From Dethiosulfatibacter sp. (GTDB lineage: Bacteria; Bacillota_A; Clostridia; Tissierellales; Dethiosulfatibacteraceae), in contig JAHRFV010000138.1 in assembly GCA_019084435.1 (NCBI GenBank), forward strand, positions 1-31,665: DNA of 31,665 nucleotides, read 5' to 3'. Under the pieces are notes generated by a model, which was not told where the DNA came from, ran no database searches, and worked only from the letters and a program-made list of their open reading frames with translations. Both the position numbers and the translations under genes were made by a program. This document shows positions 15,284-23,390 of the stretch, one piece after another (position 1 is the first letter of the stretch; each line of letters starts with the position of its first letter).

Positions 15284-16432
15284 ATGATTTATCTCGATAA
15301 CGCTGCAACATCAAGGATTCATCCAGATGCTCTTAATAAGATGAATGAAGTATACAATGATTTTTATGGCAATCCCTCTTCTTTACATAGCTTCGGATAT
15401 GAATGCGAAAAGTTATTAAAAAGTTCAAGGGAAAGGATAGCTAGCTTCATTAATGCTTCAAATAACGAGATATTTTTTACATCAGGTGGAACTGAAAGCA
15501 ATAATTTAGCTATTCTAGGCCACTTGGCTTCATGTCGTCCCAAAAGTCAAGTTCTCACGACACACATAGAGCATCCATCTGTTTTGGAAACACTCAACCA
15601 CCTACCACAAAAAGACATCCAAGTGGTATTTATCAAAACTGATGAGTATGGTAATGTAGATATTGAAGATATTGAGAAGAAAGCGAATGACAAAACAGCT
15701 CTAGCTATCTTTACACACGTTAACAGTGAACTTGGAAGTATCCAGAATCTAAAAAAGATTTCAGAAGCTATCAGACTCAAAAATAGAAGTGCCAGAATCC
15801 ATATTGACTGTGCTCAGTCGTTAGGTAAGATACTAATAGATGCAAAGGAAATAAATGTTGACACCATGACATTATCTGGTCATAAGATTCATGGTCCAAG
15901 AGGAGTTGGTGGGCTGTATATCAATAAAAACTCAAAAATTGAGCCTGTTTACTGGGGCGGGAATCAGGAGATGGGTATGAGACCGGGAACTGAAGACCTA
16001 CCATCTATTGTTAGTTTTGCTACAGCAATTGATATCAGAAAGAGCGTGATGATGCAGGAATTTGATCGTATTAGCCATCTGAAGTACATGATGGAAGAAA
16101 TGTTGTGCAATGGAATTGATGACATACGATTAAACAGCGGAAAAGAATCCTCACCCTATATACTCAATATATCTATCAGAGACATCAGAGGTGAGATCTT
16201 GGTTCATTTTCTCGAGAGAGATAACATATATATATCTACGGGATCAGCCTGTTCCTCAAAAAGTTCATCAAAAAATAATGTTATTAATTATATATTAAAT
16301 GATGAGAGTTTGGTTGAAGGCACAATAAGAATCAGTTTTGGGATGTTTAATAGTGAGGATGAGATAATCCAAACATCAGAAAAAATCATAGCTTACACTC
16401 AAGAAATCAGAAAAACAACAAGAGGTAGATAA
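15284..16432 (+). CDS. iscS: Cysteine desulfurase (IscS/NifS type), partner of ThiI
   Basis: The PLP enzyme (382 residues from 15284) takes sulfur from cysteine as an enzyme-bound persulfide. MIYLDNAATSRIHP opens it, FTSGGTESNNLAI binds PLP, and Lys201 in SGHKIHGPRGVGG forms the Schiff base. The sulfur-accepting Cys323 lies in STGSACSSKSS, followed by GTIRISFGMFNSEDEI. The ATG at 15284 is chosen because GGTGGAG lies 6 nt before it and the family begins at MIYLDNAAT; an ATG at 15260 would add eight unusual residues. thiI follows after one base, the arrangement of the dedicated 4-thiouridine pair in Bacillota (NifZ-ThiI in Bacillus), so tRNA thiolation is its likely job. A general Fe-S role is not excluded. 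Confidence 0.93.
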   Translation: MIYLDNAATSRIHPDALNKMNEVYNDFYGNPSSLHSFGYECEKLLKSSRERIASFINASNNEIFFTSGGTESNNLAILGHLASCRPKSQVLTTHIEHPSVLETLNHLPQKDIQVVFIKTDEYGNVDIEDIEKKANDKTALAIFTHVNSELGSIQNLKKISEAIRLKNRSARIHIDCAQSLGKILIDAKEINVDTMTLSGHKIHGPRGVGGLYINKNSKIEPVYWGGNQEMGMRPGTEDLPSIVSFATAIDIRKSVMMQEFDRISHLKYMMEEMLCNGIDDIRLNSGKESSPYILNISIRDIRGEILVHFLERDNIYISTGSACSSKSSSKNNVINYILNDESLVEGTIRISFGMFNSEDEIIQTSEKIIAYTQEIRKTTRGR

Positions 16433-16433
16433 T

Positions 16434-17594
16434 ATGTACAATTCAATCAACATAAGTTTAGGTGAAATGGTTCTAAAAGGAAAGAACAGAGGAGTATTTG
16501 AGCAGAAGCTTAACAATCAGATGTCAAAAGTGATCAAAGAGAAGGGATTACATTTTTATAGAGACAGGGGAAAGGTTTTTATTGACACAGGCGTTTATAT
16601 GAAGGATGTAATTGACGATATCAGCAACATATTTGGTATTGTCAACATATCGCCATCAATTAAGGTTGAGGCAACTATAGAAGCCATTGAAACAAAGCTT
16701 GTTGAATATGTCGCGTATCTGATTGATAATAAAAACATCAAGACATTTAAAATATCCTGCAAGCGTGCAGATAAGAAATTTCCTATTGATTCGATGGCAC
16801 TTAATAAACAACTTGGAGGCGTCGTATTAGACAACTTCAACGAGTTGACCGTGGACGTCCATAATCCGGATGTAATCATTTATTTTGATATCAGAACATA
16901 CTGCTATATTTTCACTGAGAGAATAAAAGGTGCAGGAGGGTTGCCTGTCGGCTCTAACGGAGAAGGTCTTGTCTTGATATCTGGTGGTATTGACAGCCCT
17001 GTTGCAGCTTATATGATGGCTAAAAGGGGTGTCAAGATAAGGTGCGTGACCTTTCATGCCTATCCATTCACCAGCTTGAGAGCCAATGAGAAAGTTGAGG
17101 CACTGGTAGATAGACTATCTATTTTTTGCGGAAGCATAGATCTGTACTCAATCAATTTGCTTGAAATCTATAAAGAGATAAAACAAAAATGCCCTGATGA
17201 TGAATCAACCATCATAGCTAGAAGATTCATGATGCGGATAGCAGAGAGAATCGCAGGATGGAAGGGCATGGAAATGCTAGTGACTGGAGAGAGTCTGGGT
17301 CAGGTTGCAAGCCAGACATCAAAGTCTTTAGGTGTAGTGGATGCGTCAGTGGACGCTCTTGTTTTAAGACCACTGATTGGAATGGACAAGACTGACATCA
17401 TTGATATCGCTCAAAAAATCGGGACTTTCGATATTTCTATTCTGCCTTTTGATGACTGCTGCTCAGTTTTTTCGCCAGCTCACCCTCAGACAAGACCTAG
17501 ATTAGAAAAAATCGAAGCATCAGAGAGCAAACTTGATATTGAGGCATTGATTGAAGAAGCTTTGAAAAACAAAGAGTTTAAAAAGATTCTTTAA
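16434..17594 (+). CDS. thiI: tRNA 4-thiouridine synthase ThiI, without a rhodanese domain
   Basis: The 386-residue protein thiolates U8 of tRNA, using persulfide from the desulfurase encoded just before it. An N-terminal ferredoxin-like region and THUMP domain occupy about residues 1-165 (LGEMVLKGKNRGVFEQKL at the start). The PP-loop ATP pyrophosphatase motif SGGIDS is at 183-188, then PVAAYMMAKRG and VTGESLGQVASQT. It ends soon after FDDCCSVFSPAHPQTRP, lacking the C-terminal rhodanese domain of enterobacterial ThiI, as is usual in Bacillota, where the desulfurase delivers sulfur directly. GAGGTAGATA precedes the ATG. It is convergent with rnhA, 10 bp away, with only a short CAGAT/ATCTG hairpin at 17598-17611. 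Confidence 0.96.
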   Translation: MYNSINISLGEMVLKGKNRGVFEQKLNNQMSKVIKEKGLHFYRDRGKVFIDTGVYMKDVIDDISNIFGIVNISPSIKVEATIEAIETKLVEYVAYLIDNKNIKTFKISCKRADKKFPIDSMALNKQLGGVVLDNFNELTVDVHNPDVIIYFDIRTYCYIFTERIKGAGGLPVGSNGEGLVLISGGIDSPVAAYMMAKRGVKIRCVTFHAYPFTSLRANEKVEALVDRLSIFCGSIDLYSINLLEIYKEIKQKCPDDESTIIARRFMMRIAERIAGWKGMEMLVTGESLGQVASQTSKSLGVVDASVDALVLRPLIGMDKTDIIDIAQKIGTFDISILPFDDCCSVFSPAHPQTRPRLEKIEASESKLDIEALIEEALKNKEFKKIL

Positions 17595-17604
17595 AGACAG
17601 ATGA

Positions 17605-18063
17605 TTATCTGACACTATCAATACCTTTATTGGCCAGTTCATCTGCTTTTTCATTCAAAGCGATGCCGGAATGGCCTTTTACCTTAATAATCTTTATATT
17701 TTCAAAAGATTCAATCAGAGCAATTAATTCTTCCCACAATTCCTTGTTCTTGACTGGGTCTTTTTTTGAGTTTTTCCAGTTGTTTAACTTCCATTTTTCA
17801 TACCATTTGAGATTGATACAATTCACAATGTAAGCTGAGTCTGAGTACACTTCTGTTTCAATATTTTTGTTTTTTATAAGCTTCAGAGCTTCAATCATGG
17901 CTGTCAGCTCCATTATGTTGTTAGTGGTATTGATTCTACCTCCAAACACTTCTTTCGTATGCTCCTTATAGGTAAGAACAGCACCATATCCGCCAATATT
18001 CTCAGTGCTCTGATTATTTGAACATGCACCATCTGTATAGATTATTATTTTATCGTTATCCAT
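17605..18063 (-). CDS. rnhA: Ribonuclease HI
   Basis: The 152-residue enzyme cuts RNA in RNA-DNA hybrids. The four acidic residues are present: Asp11 in IYTDGACS, Glu52 in NNIMELTAMIEAL, Asp75 in VYSDSAYIV and Asp141 in NEKADELAN. His131 of VKGHSG is also present. The basic handle region WYEKWKLNNWKNSKKDPVKN is of the E. coli type. Its start overlaps the stop of the DUF4364 gene by one base (TAATG), so translation of the two is coupled and they share the promoter upstream of 18590. Confidence 0.96.
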   Translation of the reverse strand: MDNDKIIIYTDGACSNNQSTENIGGYGAVLTYKEHTKEVFGGRINTTNNIMELTAMIEALKLIKNKNIETEVYSDSAYIVNCINLKWYEKWKLNNWKNSKKDPVKNKELWEELIALIESFENIKIIKVKGHSGIALNEKADELANKGIDSVR

Positions 18064-18590
18064 TATGGCCTCATTAGTATATTAATAATTTCAGAGTAGA
18101 TTTTATCCGGATTCTTTTTCCATTTGGCAACGATATCTTTTGCCAATTTTTCTGTAGGGACATTAAGTGAAAAGTTAAAAATGGTGACGGATTCCTCGAT
18201 GGCCTGCAGGATTACTGTGAAATCCTTATCTTTTCGTTGATAATAATGAGCGAAAAGGTCTTTATTTCTTTTTACTTCCTTTTGAAGCGTTTTTAGCATC
18301 TCTGCAATTTCAATCTTAAAGCCTTTTGGGATACGATCACTGAACATTTCTATGGCTTCTTGACCTGTTTCGGTTATGGTATAAGACTCCTTGCCCTCAG
18401 TTTGACCTGAAAGCACGAATCCATCCTTTTGTAGCTCTAAAACGACTTCTTGCAAAGTAAAATAATCCATATAGTTGTTTTCCAATATGAATTTGGTTAG
18501 ATCCATGTTGGTAATCGGAAGATTCAGAGTGTTAATGATAAACAAAACCTTTAATTTGATCTGGGCTAATTTGTTTCCGCTTTCTAGCAA
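18063..18590 (-). CDS. DUF4364 family protein, winged-helix-like
   Basis: The 175-residue protein matches the clostridial DUF4364 pattern. It opens with LAQIKLKVLFIINTLNLPITN, then DLTKFILENNYMDYFTLQEVVLEL, where the helix-turn-helix would lie, and SYTITETGQEAIEMFSDRIP as a wing-like part. The C-terminal half is a helical region with VTIFNFSLNVPTEKLAKDIVAKWKKNP. A DNA-binding regulator is plausible but unproven. The start is TTG at 18590, behind AGGTGGTGATAT; the nearby GTG codons are out of frame. It is translationally coupled to rnhA. Confidence 0.8.
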   Translation of the reverse strand: MLESGNKLAQIKLKVLFIINTLNLPITNMDLTKFILENNYMDYFTLQEVVLELQKDGFVLSGQTEGKESYTITETGQEAIEMFSDRIPKGFKIEIAEMLKTLQKEVKRNKDLFAHYYQRKDKDFTVILQAIEESVTIFNFSLNVPTEKLAKDIVAKWKKNPDKIYSEIINILMRP

Positions 18591-18610
18591 AATATCACCA
18601 CCTGAAAAGT

Positions 18611-18619
18611 ATTATAACA
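18611..18619 (-). promoter_or_regulatory. Extended -10 promoter for the DUF4364-rnhA pair
   Basis: On the minus strand the sequence reads TGTTATAAT, an extended -10 (TGnTATAAT), about 20 bp before the TTG start. I see no convincing -35. Confidence 0.5.
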
Positions 18620-18692
18620 TCATTTATAAACCTTTTCTATGATAAAATAATTGTAAGTATGGATAATCAGACCATCATATGTTATATTTATC

Positions 18693-18706
18693 TGATATAA
18701 TATAAT
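18693..18706 (+). promoter_or_regulatory. Extended -10 promoter for the long 18743-30240 operon
   Basis: TGATATAAT (18693-18701) is an extended -10, and a second TATAAT follows at 18701-18706. The deacetylase ATG is 37 bp downstream. The -35 region is weak. Confidence 0.5.
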
Positions 18707-18742
18707 GGACAAGCTAAGACAGAATGAACATAAGGAGATTAG

Positions 18743-19837
18743 ATGGCTATGTTTAAATCAAGTATATTGGTGATAGCAATAGTGCTTTTGCTATCTGGCT
18801 GCAATTCTACAAACACCAATACAACACCAGAAAGCACATTAAATACAACTGTTATAGAGATAGAGACCACAACAGCAAATAATCCAACTGAGGAAACAAC
18901 AGCAGATATGGATGGATTAGAAGACAAGGACAAGGTGGATCTGTCATTAATGCCAAATGAAGCTGGTCGAGTTATGGTACTGATGTACCACAGCATAGGT
19001 GAAACAGACAGCGCGTGGGAGATCACCGCAGATTCCTTTAGAGCAGATTTGGAATACATGTACCAAAATGGTTATAGGCCCATATCACTCTCGAAATATG
19101 TTAAGGGTCAGATAGACACAGCTGCAGGTTACACACCTATTATCTTGACATTTGATGATGCCAACCAGAATAATTTCAATCTGATTGAAGAAAATGGAAA
19201 CCTTGTGCTAGATCCGGATTCCGCACTCGGGATAATGGAGGAGTTCAATGAAAAATATGACGATTTCAATATCACAGCTTCCTTTTATATTTATGGTACA
19301 AATGCTTTCAGACAGCAACAATACGTTGAATACAAACTGAAGTATCTAGTGGAAAATGGGTATGATATCGGCAATCACACATACGGTCATGCAAGACTAA
19401 TTGAGTCGGACACATCTGAAGAGGTCCAGTATGAGATTGGTATGTTGGTCTCATATTTAAATGGCATTTTACCGGACTACGACATGAATACTTTTGTCAT
19501 ACCTTATGGGCAGAGACCTGCAGGAGATTTGAACAATTATTTGGTAAGCGGAGAATACAAAGATATTTCTTATAATCATATTGCAGTTTTGGAGGTAGGT
19601 TCACATCCTTCATACTCAGTGTTTGACGCTCGGTTTGATTATACTTCCATTCCAAGAATCAGAGCCAGCAACACAGAAGAATTTCAAGAATCAGCAGACT
19701 GGTTTGAATATTTTGAAAAAAACCCGCATTTAAGATTTGTCAGTGACGGCTTTGAGGATGTGGTGACGGTAACCGAGGATATGCTTGAATTGATAGATAC
19801 CGATGGCTTGGGAGATAAAGTGTTATTGGTGTACTAA
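18743..19837 (+). CDS. Polysaccharide deacetylase-family lipoprotein
   Basis: The 364-residue protein has a signal peptide ending in the lipobox LLSGC with Cys20, then a low-complexity Asn/Thr linker (about 21-60), so it is a surface lipoprotein. The NodB-type domain follows: RVMVLMYHSIG, TFDD with Asp138-Asp139, and GNHTYGHARL with His212 and His216 as metal ligands. Such enzymes remove acetyl groups from peptidoglycan or other glycans. The segment between TFDD and the histidines is longer than in small deacetylases, and the C-terminal part (FVIPYGQRPAGDLNNYL, VGSHPSYS) is only moderately familiar. AAGGAGATTAG precedes the ATG at 18743; an ATG at 18749 is possible. It is the first gene of a long co-directional run. 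Confidence 0.88.
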   Translation: MAMFKSSILVIAIVLLLSGCNSTNTNTTPESTLNTTVIEIETTTANNPTEETTADMDGLEDKDKVDLSLMPNEAGRVMVLMYHSIGETDSAWEITADSFRADLEYMYQNGYRPISLSKYVKGQIDTAAGYTPIILTFDDANQNNFNLIEENGNLVLDPDSALGIMEEFNEKYDDFNITASFYIYGTNAFRQQQYVEYKLKYLVENGYDIGNHTYGHARLIESDTSEEVQYEIGMLVSYLNGILPDYDMNTFVIPYGQRPAGDLNNYLVSGEYKDISYNHIAVLEVGSHPSYSVFDARFDYTSIPRIRASNTEEFQESADWFEYFEKNPHLRFVSDGFEDVVTVTEDMLELIDTDGLGDKVLLVY

Positions 19838-19849
19838 AAGGAGGCAGAC

Positions 19850-19987
19850 ATGGATTTAAGAATGATTCTAATTGTGATTTTTTTCATCATTATGGTCAGC
19901 ATACAATTCACACTAAACAAAATTTTGATTGAGTTAAAGGATTTAAAGAAAATCTTAAAAACCAACAGACCATATTTCAAGGAGTAA
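19850..19987 (+). CDS. 45-residue single-span membrane protein
   Basis: A small frame with a strong ribosome site (AAAAGGAGGCAGAC then ATG) encodes 45 residues. It has a hydrophobic N-terminal span (MILIVIFFIIMVSIQF, about 5-20) and a basic amphipathic tail with LKDLKKILKTNRPYFKE. The final codons AAG GAG TAA double as the ribosome site of the methyltransferase gene that starts 2 bp later, so the position is fixed by neighbouring translation signals. It lies between a deacetylase lipoprotein and a methyltransferase in the same operon. I do not recognise it. Its size and topology resemble small membrane regulators or tethers, but no function can be assigned. Confidence 0.75.
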   Translation: MDLRMILIVIFFIIMVSIQFTLNKILIELKDLKKILKTNRPYFKE

Positions 19988-19989
19988 CC

Positions 19990-20721
19990 ATGAGTTATTT
20001 GGAGTTTGCAGAAATATATGATAGCTTGATGACAGATATTCCATATGATAATTGGGTGGATTTCATCAAGAGAAAAATAGGTGCAAGAAAAGACATACTT
20101 GAAATAGCTTGTGGAACAGGCAATATAACCCGACTATTGGCAGACGATAATTATAAGATTACAGCATTCGACTTATCAGAAGAAATGCTGGTAAAAGCTT
20201 ATGAAAAACTACGACGATATAGCAATGTGTCAATTTTCAATATGAACATGCTTGATTTTAGAATCGATAAATACTTCGATGCCGCTATATGTTGCTGTGA
20301 TGGCATCAACTATCTCCTGAATGAGGAAGAGGTCGAGGGGTTTTTTAGTCGTGTTTATGAACACCTTTCAACCGACAGCGTTTTTCTTTTTGACTATAGC
20401 ACCATACACAAGCTACAAAATCAACTGGGCAGAAATACAATTGTTACAGAAGAGGATGATATCTTTATGGTTTGGGAGAATCTCTATGATGAGGAAGACC
20501 ATACCTGCGAGATGACTCTCAATTTTTTTGTATGCGACAGTAATGGATTATACAGAAGAATAGAGGAATATCAAAAGCAAAAATCATATGAATGCCAAAT
20601 TATCTGTTTGATGCTAAAACAAGTTGGATTTTCTTCCATTGAGGTCTTCGATGGATACCATGAGGAATCCTGCCACTTGACGTCAGACAGAGCCGTGTTC
20701 GTGTGTAAAAAGGAGAATTGA
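19990..20721 (+). CDS. Class I SAM-dependent methyltransferase
   Basis: The 243-residue protein has the SAM-binding motif ILEIACGTGNITRLLA at about residues 36-51. An acidic residue follows at the end of strand 2 (ITAFDLSEEML), and FDAAICCCDGINYLL corresponds to motif post-I/II. The N-terminus YLEFAEIYDSLMTDIPYDNW is typical of the YqeM-like methyltransferases of Bacillota. The substrate is unknown. AAGGAG from the preceding small gene serves as ribosome site. The stop codon directly abuts the GTG start of hslO, so the two are translationally linked. Confidence 0.88.
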   Translation: MSYLEFAEIYDSLMTDIPYDNWVDFIKRKIGARKDILEIACGTGNITRLLADDNYKITAFDLSEEMLVKAYEKLRRYSNVSIFNMNMLDFRIDKYFDAAICCCDGINYLLNEEEVEGFFSRVYEHLSTDSVFLFDYSTIHKLQNQLGRNTIVTEEDDIFMVWENLYDEEDHTCEMTLNFFVCDSNGLYRRIEEYQKQKSYECQIICLMLKQVGFSSIEVFDGYHEESCHLTSDRAVFVCKKEN

Positions 20722-21636
20722 GTGAGATATATAATAAGAGGAATTGATAAGAATATTACCTTCAGGTTCTTTGCCGTTGATACAAAAGAAGTTGTGGAGC
20801 AGGCGAGAATCTATCATAACACGACCCCTGTTGCGTCCGCAGCTCTAGGCAGGGTATTGACAGCATCTTTAATGATGGGTTATGCATTAAAGAATAAAGA
20901 GGATAAGCTGACGGTTAAAATAAATGGAGGAGGTCCTCTGGGCACTATTCTGGTCACTGCTGACAGTATGGGTCATGTAAAGGGCTATGTTGATAATCCA
21001 CAGGTAGATCTTGATACGACAGATTCTGGAAAATTAAATGTTGGCGAGGCAGTTGGAAAAGAAGGTTACATCCAGGTTACAAAAGATATGGGCCTTAAAG
21101 AGCCTTACTCAGGCAGTTCTATGCTGGTTTCAGGCGAAATTGGTGAAGATGTGGCCGCTTATTTTTTCAACTCAGAGCAACAACCAACGGTCGTCGGATT
21201 GGGAGTACTAGTTGATACTGATCATACCATTAAAAGTGCAGGGGGTTTTATGCTTCAGATGATGCCTGGATTGAAAGAAGAAGAGATTACAGCTGTGGAA
21301 GCCTCCATAGCAAAGATTAAGAATGTGTCTTCGTTTTTCGAGAAAGAACAGGATATTGAAAAAATTATGGAAGCCTTACTACCCGATTTTGAATTGAATA
21401 TCACTGAAAAAGCTCAAGTAAGCTACAGATGTGACTGTTCTCTTGAAAGAATGACAGAAGTCCTCATATCACTGGGTGAGAAAGAAATCGAAGATATTAT
21501 TGAAGAGGACAAGAAAGCAGAGATTCACTGCCACTTTTGCAATAAAAGATATCATTTCGATGAAAATGATTTGAAGAAAATCCTCAATACGATTACCATA
21601 GGTGGTCATTTGAATGGCAATCAGGATATGCTATAA
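20722..21636 (+). CDS. hslO: Redox-regulated chaperone Hsp33
   Basis: The 304-residue holdase is activated by oxidation, which releases zinc. The N-terminal domain includes ALGRVLTASLMMGYALK and VKINGGGPLGTILVTAD, with GYVDNPQVDL as a family mark. The C-terminal redox switch is complete: Cys237 and Cys239 (RCDCSLERM) with Cys270 and Cys273 (CHFCNKRY). The start is GTG at 20722 behind AAAAAGGAGAATTGA, with no gap after the methyltransferase stop. With the superoxide dismutase it forms the oxidative-stress part of this window, although the two are far apart. Confidence 0.96.
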   Translation: MRYIIRGIDKNITFRFFAVDTKEVVEQARIYHNTTPVASAALGRVLTASLMMGYALKNKEDKLTVKINGGGPLGTILVTADSMGHVKGYVDNPQVDLDTTDSGKLNVGEAVGKEGYIQVTKDMGLKEPYSGSSMLVSGEIGEDVAAYFFNSEQQPTVVGLGVLVDTDHTIKSAGGFMLQMMPGLKEEEITAVEASIAKIKNVSSFFEKEQDIEKIMEALLPDFELNITEKAQVSYRCDCSLERMTEVLISLGEKEIEDIIEEDKKAEIHCHFCNKRYHFDENDLKKILNTITIGGHLNGNQDML

Positions 21637-21643
21637 TAGTTGA

Positions 21644-22387
21644 ATGGACAAAAATAATAAGATTGCTATAGTTGATTATCGTATGGATGAGAAAATTATA
21701 AAACAACTGAATCATTATTGCTCTAAGATTATCATGACACGTCCACATCCAAATCTGATGGAACCTGTCAATGGACATCCTGACATGGTGATGATGCAAT
21801 ATGATAATTGGACATTGGTTGTCTGTCCTGAAGAATATGAGTACTATCTTGGAAAGTTTGCTGGCAAAGGCATCAGGGTTATTAAAGGCACCAATCGACT
21901 AAATCGGGTTTATCCCTTGGACATCCCATACAATGCAGTTCGAGTAGAGAATGCAATTATTCATCATGGAGCCTATACTGATGGAATGGTTGTCAAAAGA
22001 GCCACTATGGACAAGCTTGTACGCCTCGATGTCAAGCAGGGTTATACCAAGTGTTCTGTTATTAATATGCAGAACCATGGTATAATAACGGCCGACAAAC
22101 AGATAGCGAAGATTGCAAAGGATTATGGCATTGACACGCTTCTAATCAGTGCAGGCAATGTCGGACTAAATGGTTTTGATTACGGCTTTATAGGTGGCGC
22201 ATCAGGTTATCACAATGGACGCCTGTTTCTTACCGGTACACTTGATCATCACCCGGATTGTAACAACATTAAAGATTTTATTAGATCTAAAGGATTACAA
22301 GTGGTCCATCTATCAAATAATCCAATATATGATTACGGAACATTAATCATTCTAAATGGGAGGGAAAATGAAGAAAGTATTTATTAG
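21644..22387 (+). CDS. DUF6873-like protein, proposed GME-fold, function unknown
   Basis: The 247-residue protein resembles the clostridial family annotated as DUF6873, for which a guanidino-group modifying enzyme (GME) type fold has been proposed. Marks seen are TRPHPNLMEPVNGHPDMVMMQYD, VKQGYTKCSVINMQNHGIITAD, LLISAGNVGLNGFDYGFIGGASG and LTGTLDHHPDCNNIKDFI. The repeated conserved His, Asp and Cys in the last block are candidates for a catalytic site, but I cannot assign a reaction. The ATG at 21644 has only a weak ribosome site (AGTTGA), and coupling to hslO 7 bp upstream may help. It overlaps yhaM by 20 bp. My family assignment is from memory of the motif pattern. Confidence 0.65.
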   Translation: MDKNNKIAIVDYRMDEKIIKQLNHYCSKIIMTRPHPNLMEPVNGHPDMVMMQYDNWTLVVCPEEYEYYLGKFAGKGIRVIKGTNRLNRVYPLDIPYNAVRVENAIIHHGAYTDGMVVKRATMDKLVRLDVKQGYTKCSVINMQNHGIITADKQIAKIAKDYGIDTLLISAGNVGLNGFDYGFIGGASGYHNGRLFLTGTLDHHPDCNNIKDFIRSKGLQVVHLSNNPIYDYGTLIILNGRENEESIY

Positions 22388-23381
22388 CAGTTTGTCAGAA
22401 GGTGACAAGGTTGAAGATTTTTTTATGATAAAAAGCACAGACACAAAAACAGATAAGAATGGCAATTATTATCTGGATATGGTTGTGGGTGATAATACAG
22501 GTGAAATGATCTGCAGAAAATTCAGAGCAACTTCTGAAGAGATAGAGAAAATTGGTGTGGGTGACATTTTTAGGATAAAAGGCATTGTTAAGGAATACAA
22601 CAGTAATAAAAACCTGAATGCAACAGCCATTGAGAGTGTTATGGATTCTGATGAGGTTAATATTTTTGATTACGTATCAGCCGCACCTGTGAATCCCGAA
22701 GAAATGCTTGAAATAATTAAAGGGTATATAAAGAAGATCAACAATAAAGAAATCAAGAATATAATTATTGAAATATATAAGCTGCATAAGGAGAAGCTGA
22801 TGTATTATCCTGCGGCAAAGTCTAACCATCATTCAATTAAGAGTGGGCTTTTGTATCATATGCTGAGAATGCTCAAATCAGCAGAGGCATTGGGTACTGT
22901 CTATCAGAATGTCAATATGGACCTTTTGTACGCTGGGATATTGCTGCATGATATTTGTAAAATAGAGGAGATGGAATCCAATAATTTTGGAATAGTATCG
23001 GACTACACCATGGAAGGCAAGCTTTTGGGACATATTATAATGGGAATCAAGCTGATTGAAAAAACAGCTGATAAAATGGGTATAGACCCAGAGATTTCTA
23101 TTATGCTTGAACATATGCTATTGTCACATCACTATTATGCGGATTTTGGCAGCCCCAAAAAACCTATGTTTCTAGAAGCTGAATTATTACACTATATTGA
23201 TATGATTGATGCTCGTGTCTATGACTTCGAAAATGCGTCTGAGAACGTAAAACCAGGAGAATTTTCAGATAAGATATGGGTATTGGATAATAGAAATGTA
23301 TATAATTCGATATTTGATAAAAATTCCCGACCAATTAGTAATGGAATTGAAAAAAAGCAGGAACAACTAAAGCTGGAATAG
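22368..23381 (+). CDS. yhaM: 3'-5' exoribonuclease, YhaM family
   Basis: The protein (337 residues) joins an N-terminal OB-fold nucleic-acid domain (about 1-95, including VVGDNTGEMICRKF and GDIFRIKGIVKEYNSNKNLN) to an HD hydrolase domain. Metal-binding residues include SNHHSIKSGLLYHMLRML and His194-Asp195 in LLHDICKIEEM, then MLEHMLLSHHYYADFGSPK and LHYIDMIDARVYDFE. This is the YhaM arrangement, which degrades RNA and some DNA from the 3' end. The ATG at 22368 is chosen over 22356 because the ribosome site GGGAGG (22358-22363) lies between them. It overlaps the previous gene and precedes addB by 9 bp. Confidence 0.92.
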   Translation: MKKVFISSLSEGDKVEDFFMIKSTDTKTDKNGNYYLDMVVGDNTGEMICRKFRATSEEIEKIGVGDIFRIKGIVKEYNSNKNLNATAIESVMDSDEVNIFDYVSAAPVNPEEMLEIIKGYIKKINNKEIKNIIIEIYKLHKEKLMYYPAAKSNHHSIKSGLLYHMLRMLKSAEALGTVYQNVNMDLLYAGILLHDICKIEEMESNNFGIVSDYTMEGKLLGHIIMGIKLIEKTADKMGIDPEISIMLEHMLLSHHYYADFGSPKKPMFLEAELLHYIDMIDARVYDFENASENVKPGEFSDKIWVLDNRNVYNSIFDKNSRPISNGIEKKQEQLKLE

Positions 23382-23390
23382 GGGGTAAAA

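Noticed and set aside
16434..17594. ThiI truncated by loss of the rhodanese domain
   Set aside because: The short form is normal in Bacillota, where the adjacent cysteine desulfurase supplies sulfur.
17598..17611. Terminator between thiI and rnhA
   Set aside because: The CAGAT/ATCTG hairpin is only 5 bp and has no T run on either side, so support is too weak.
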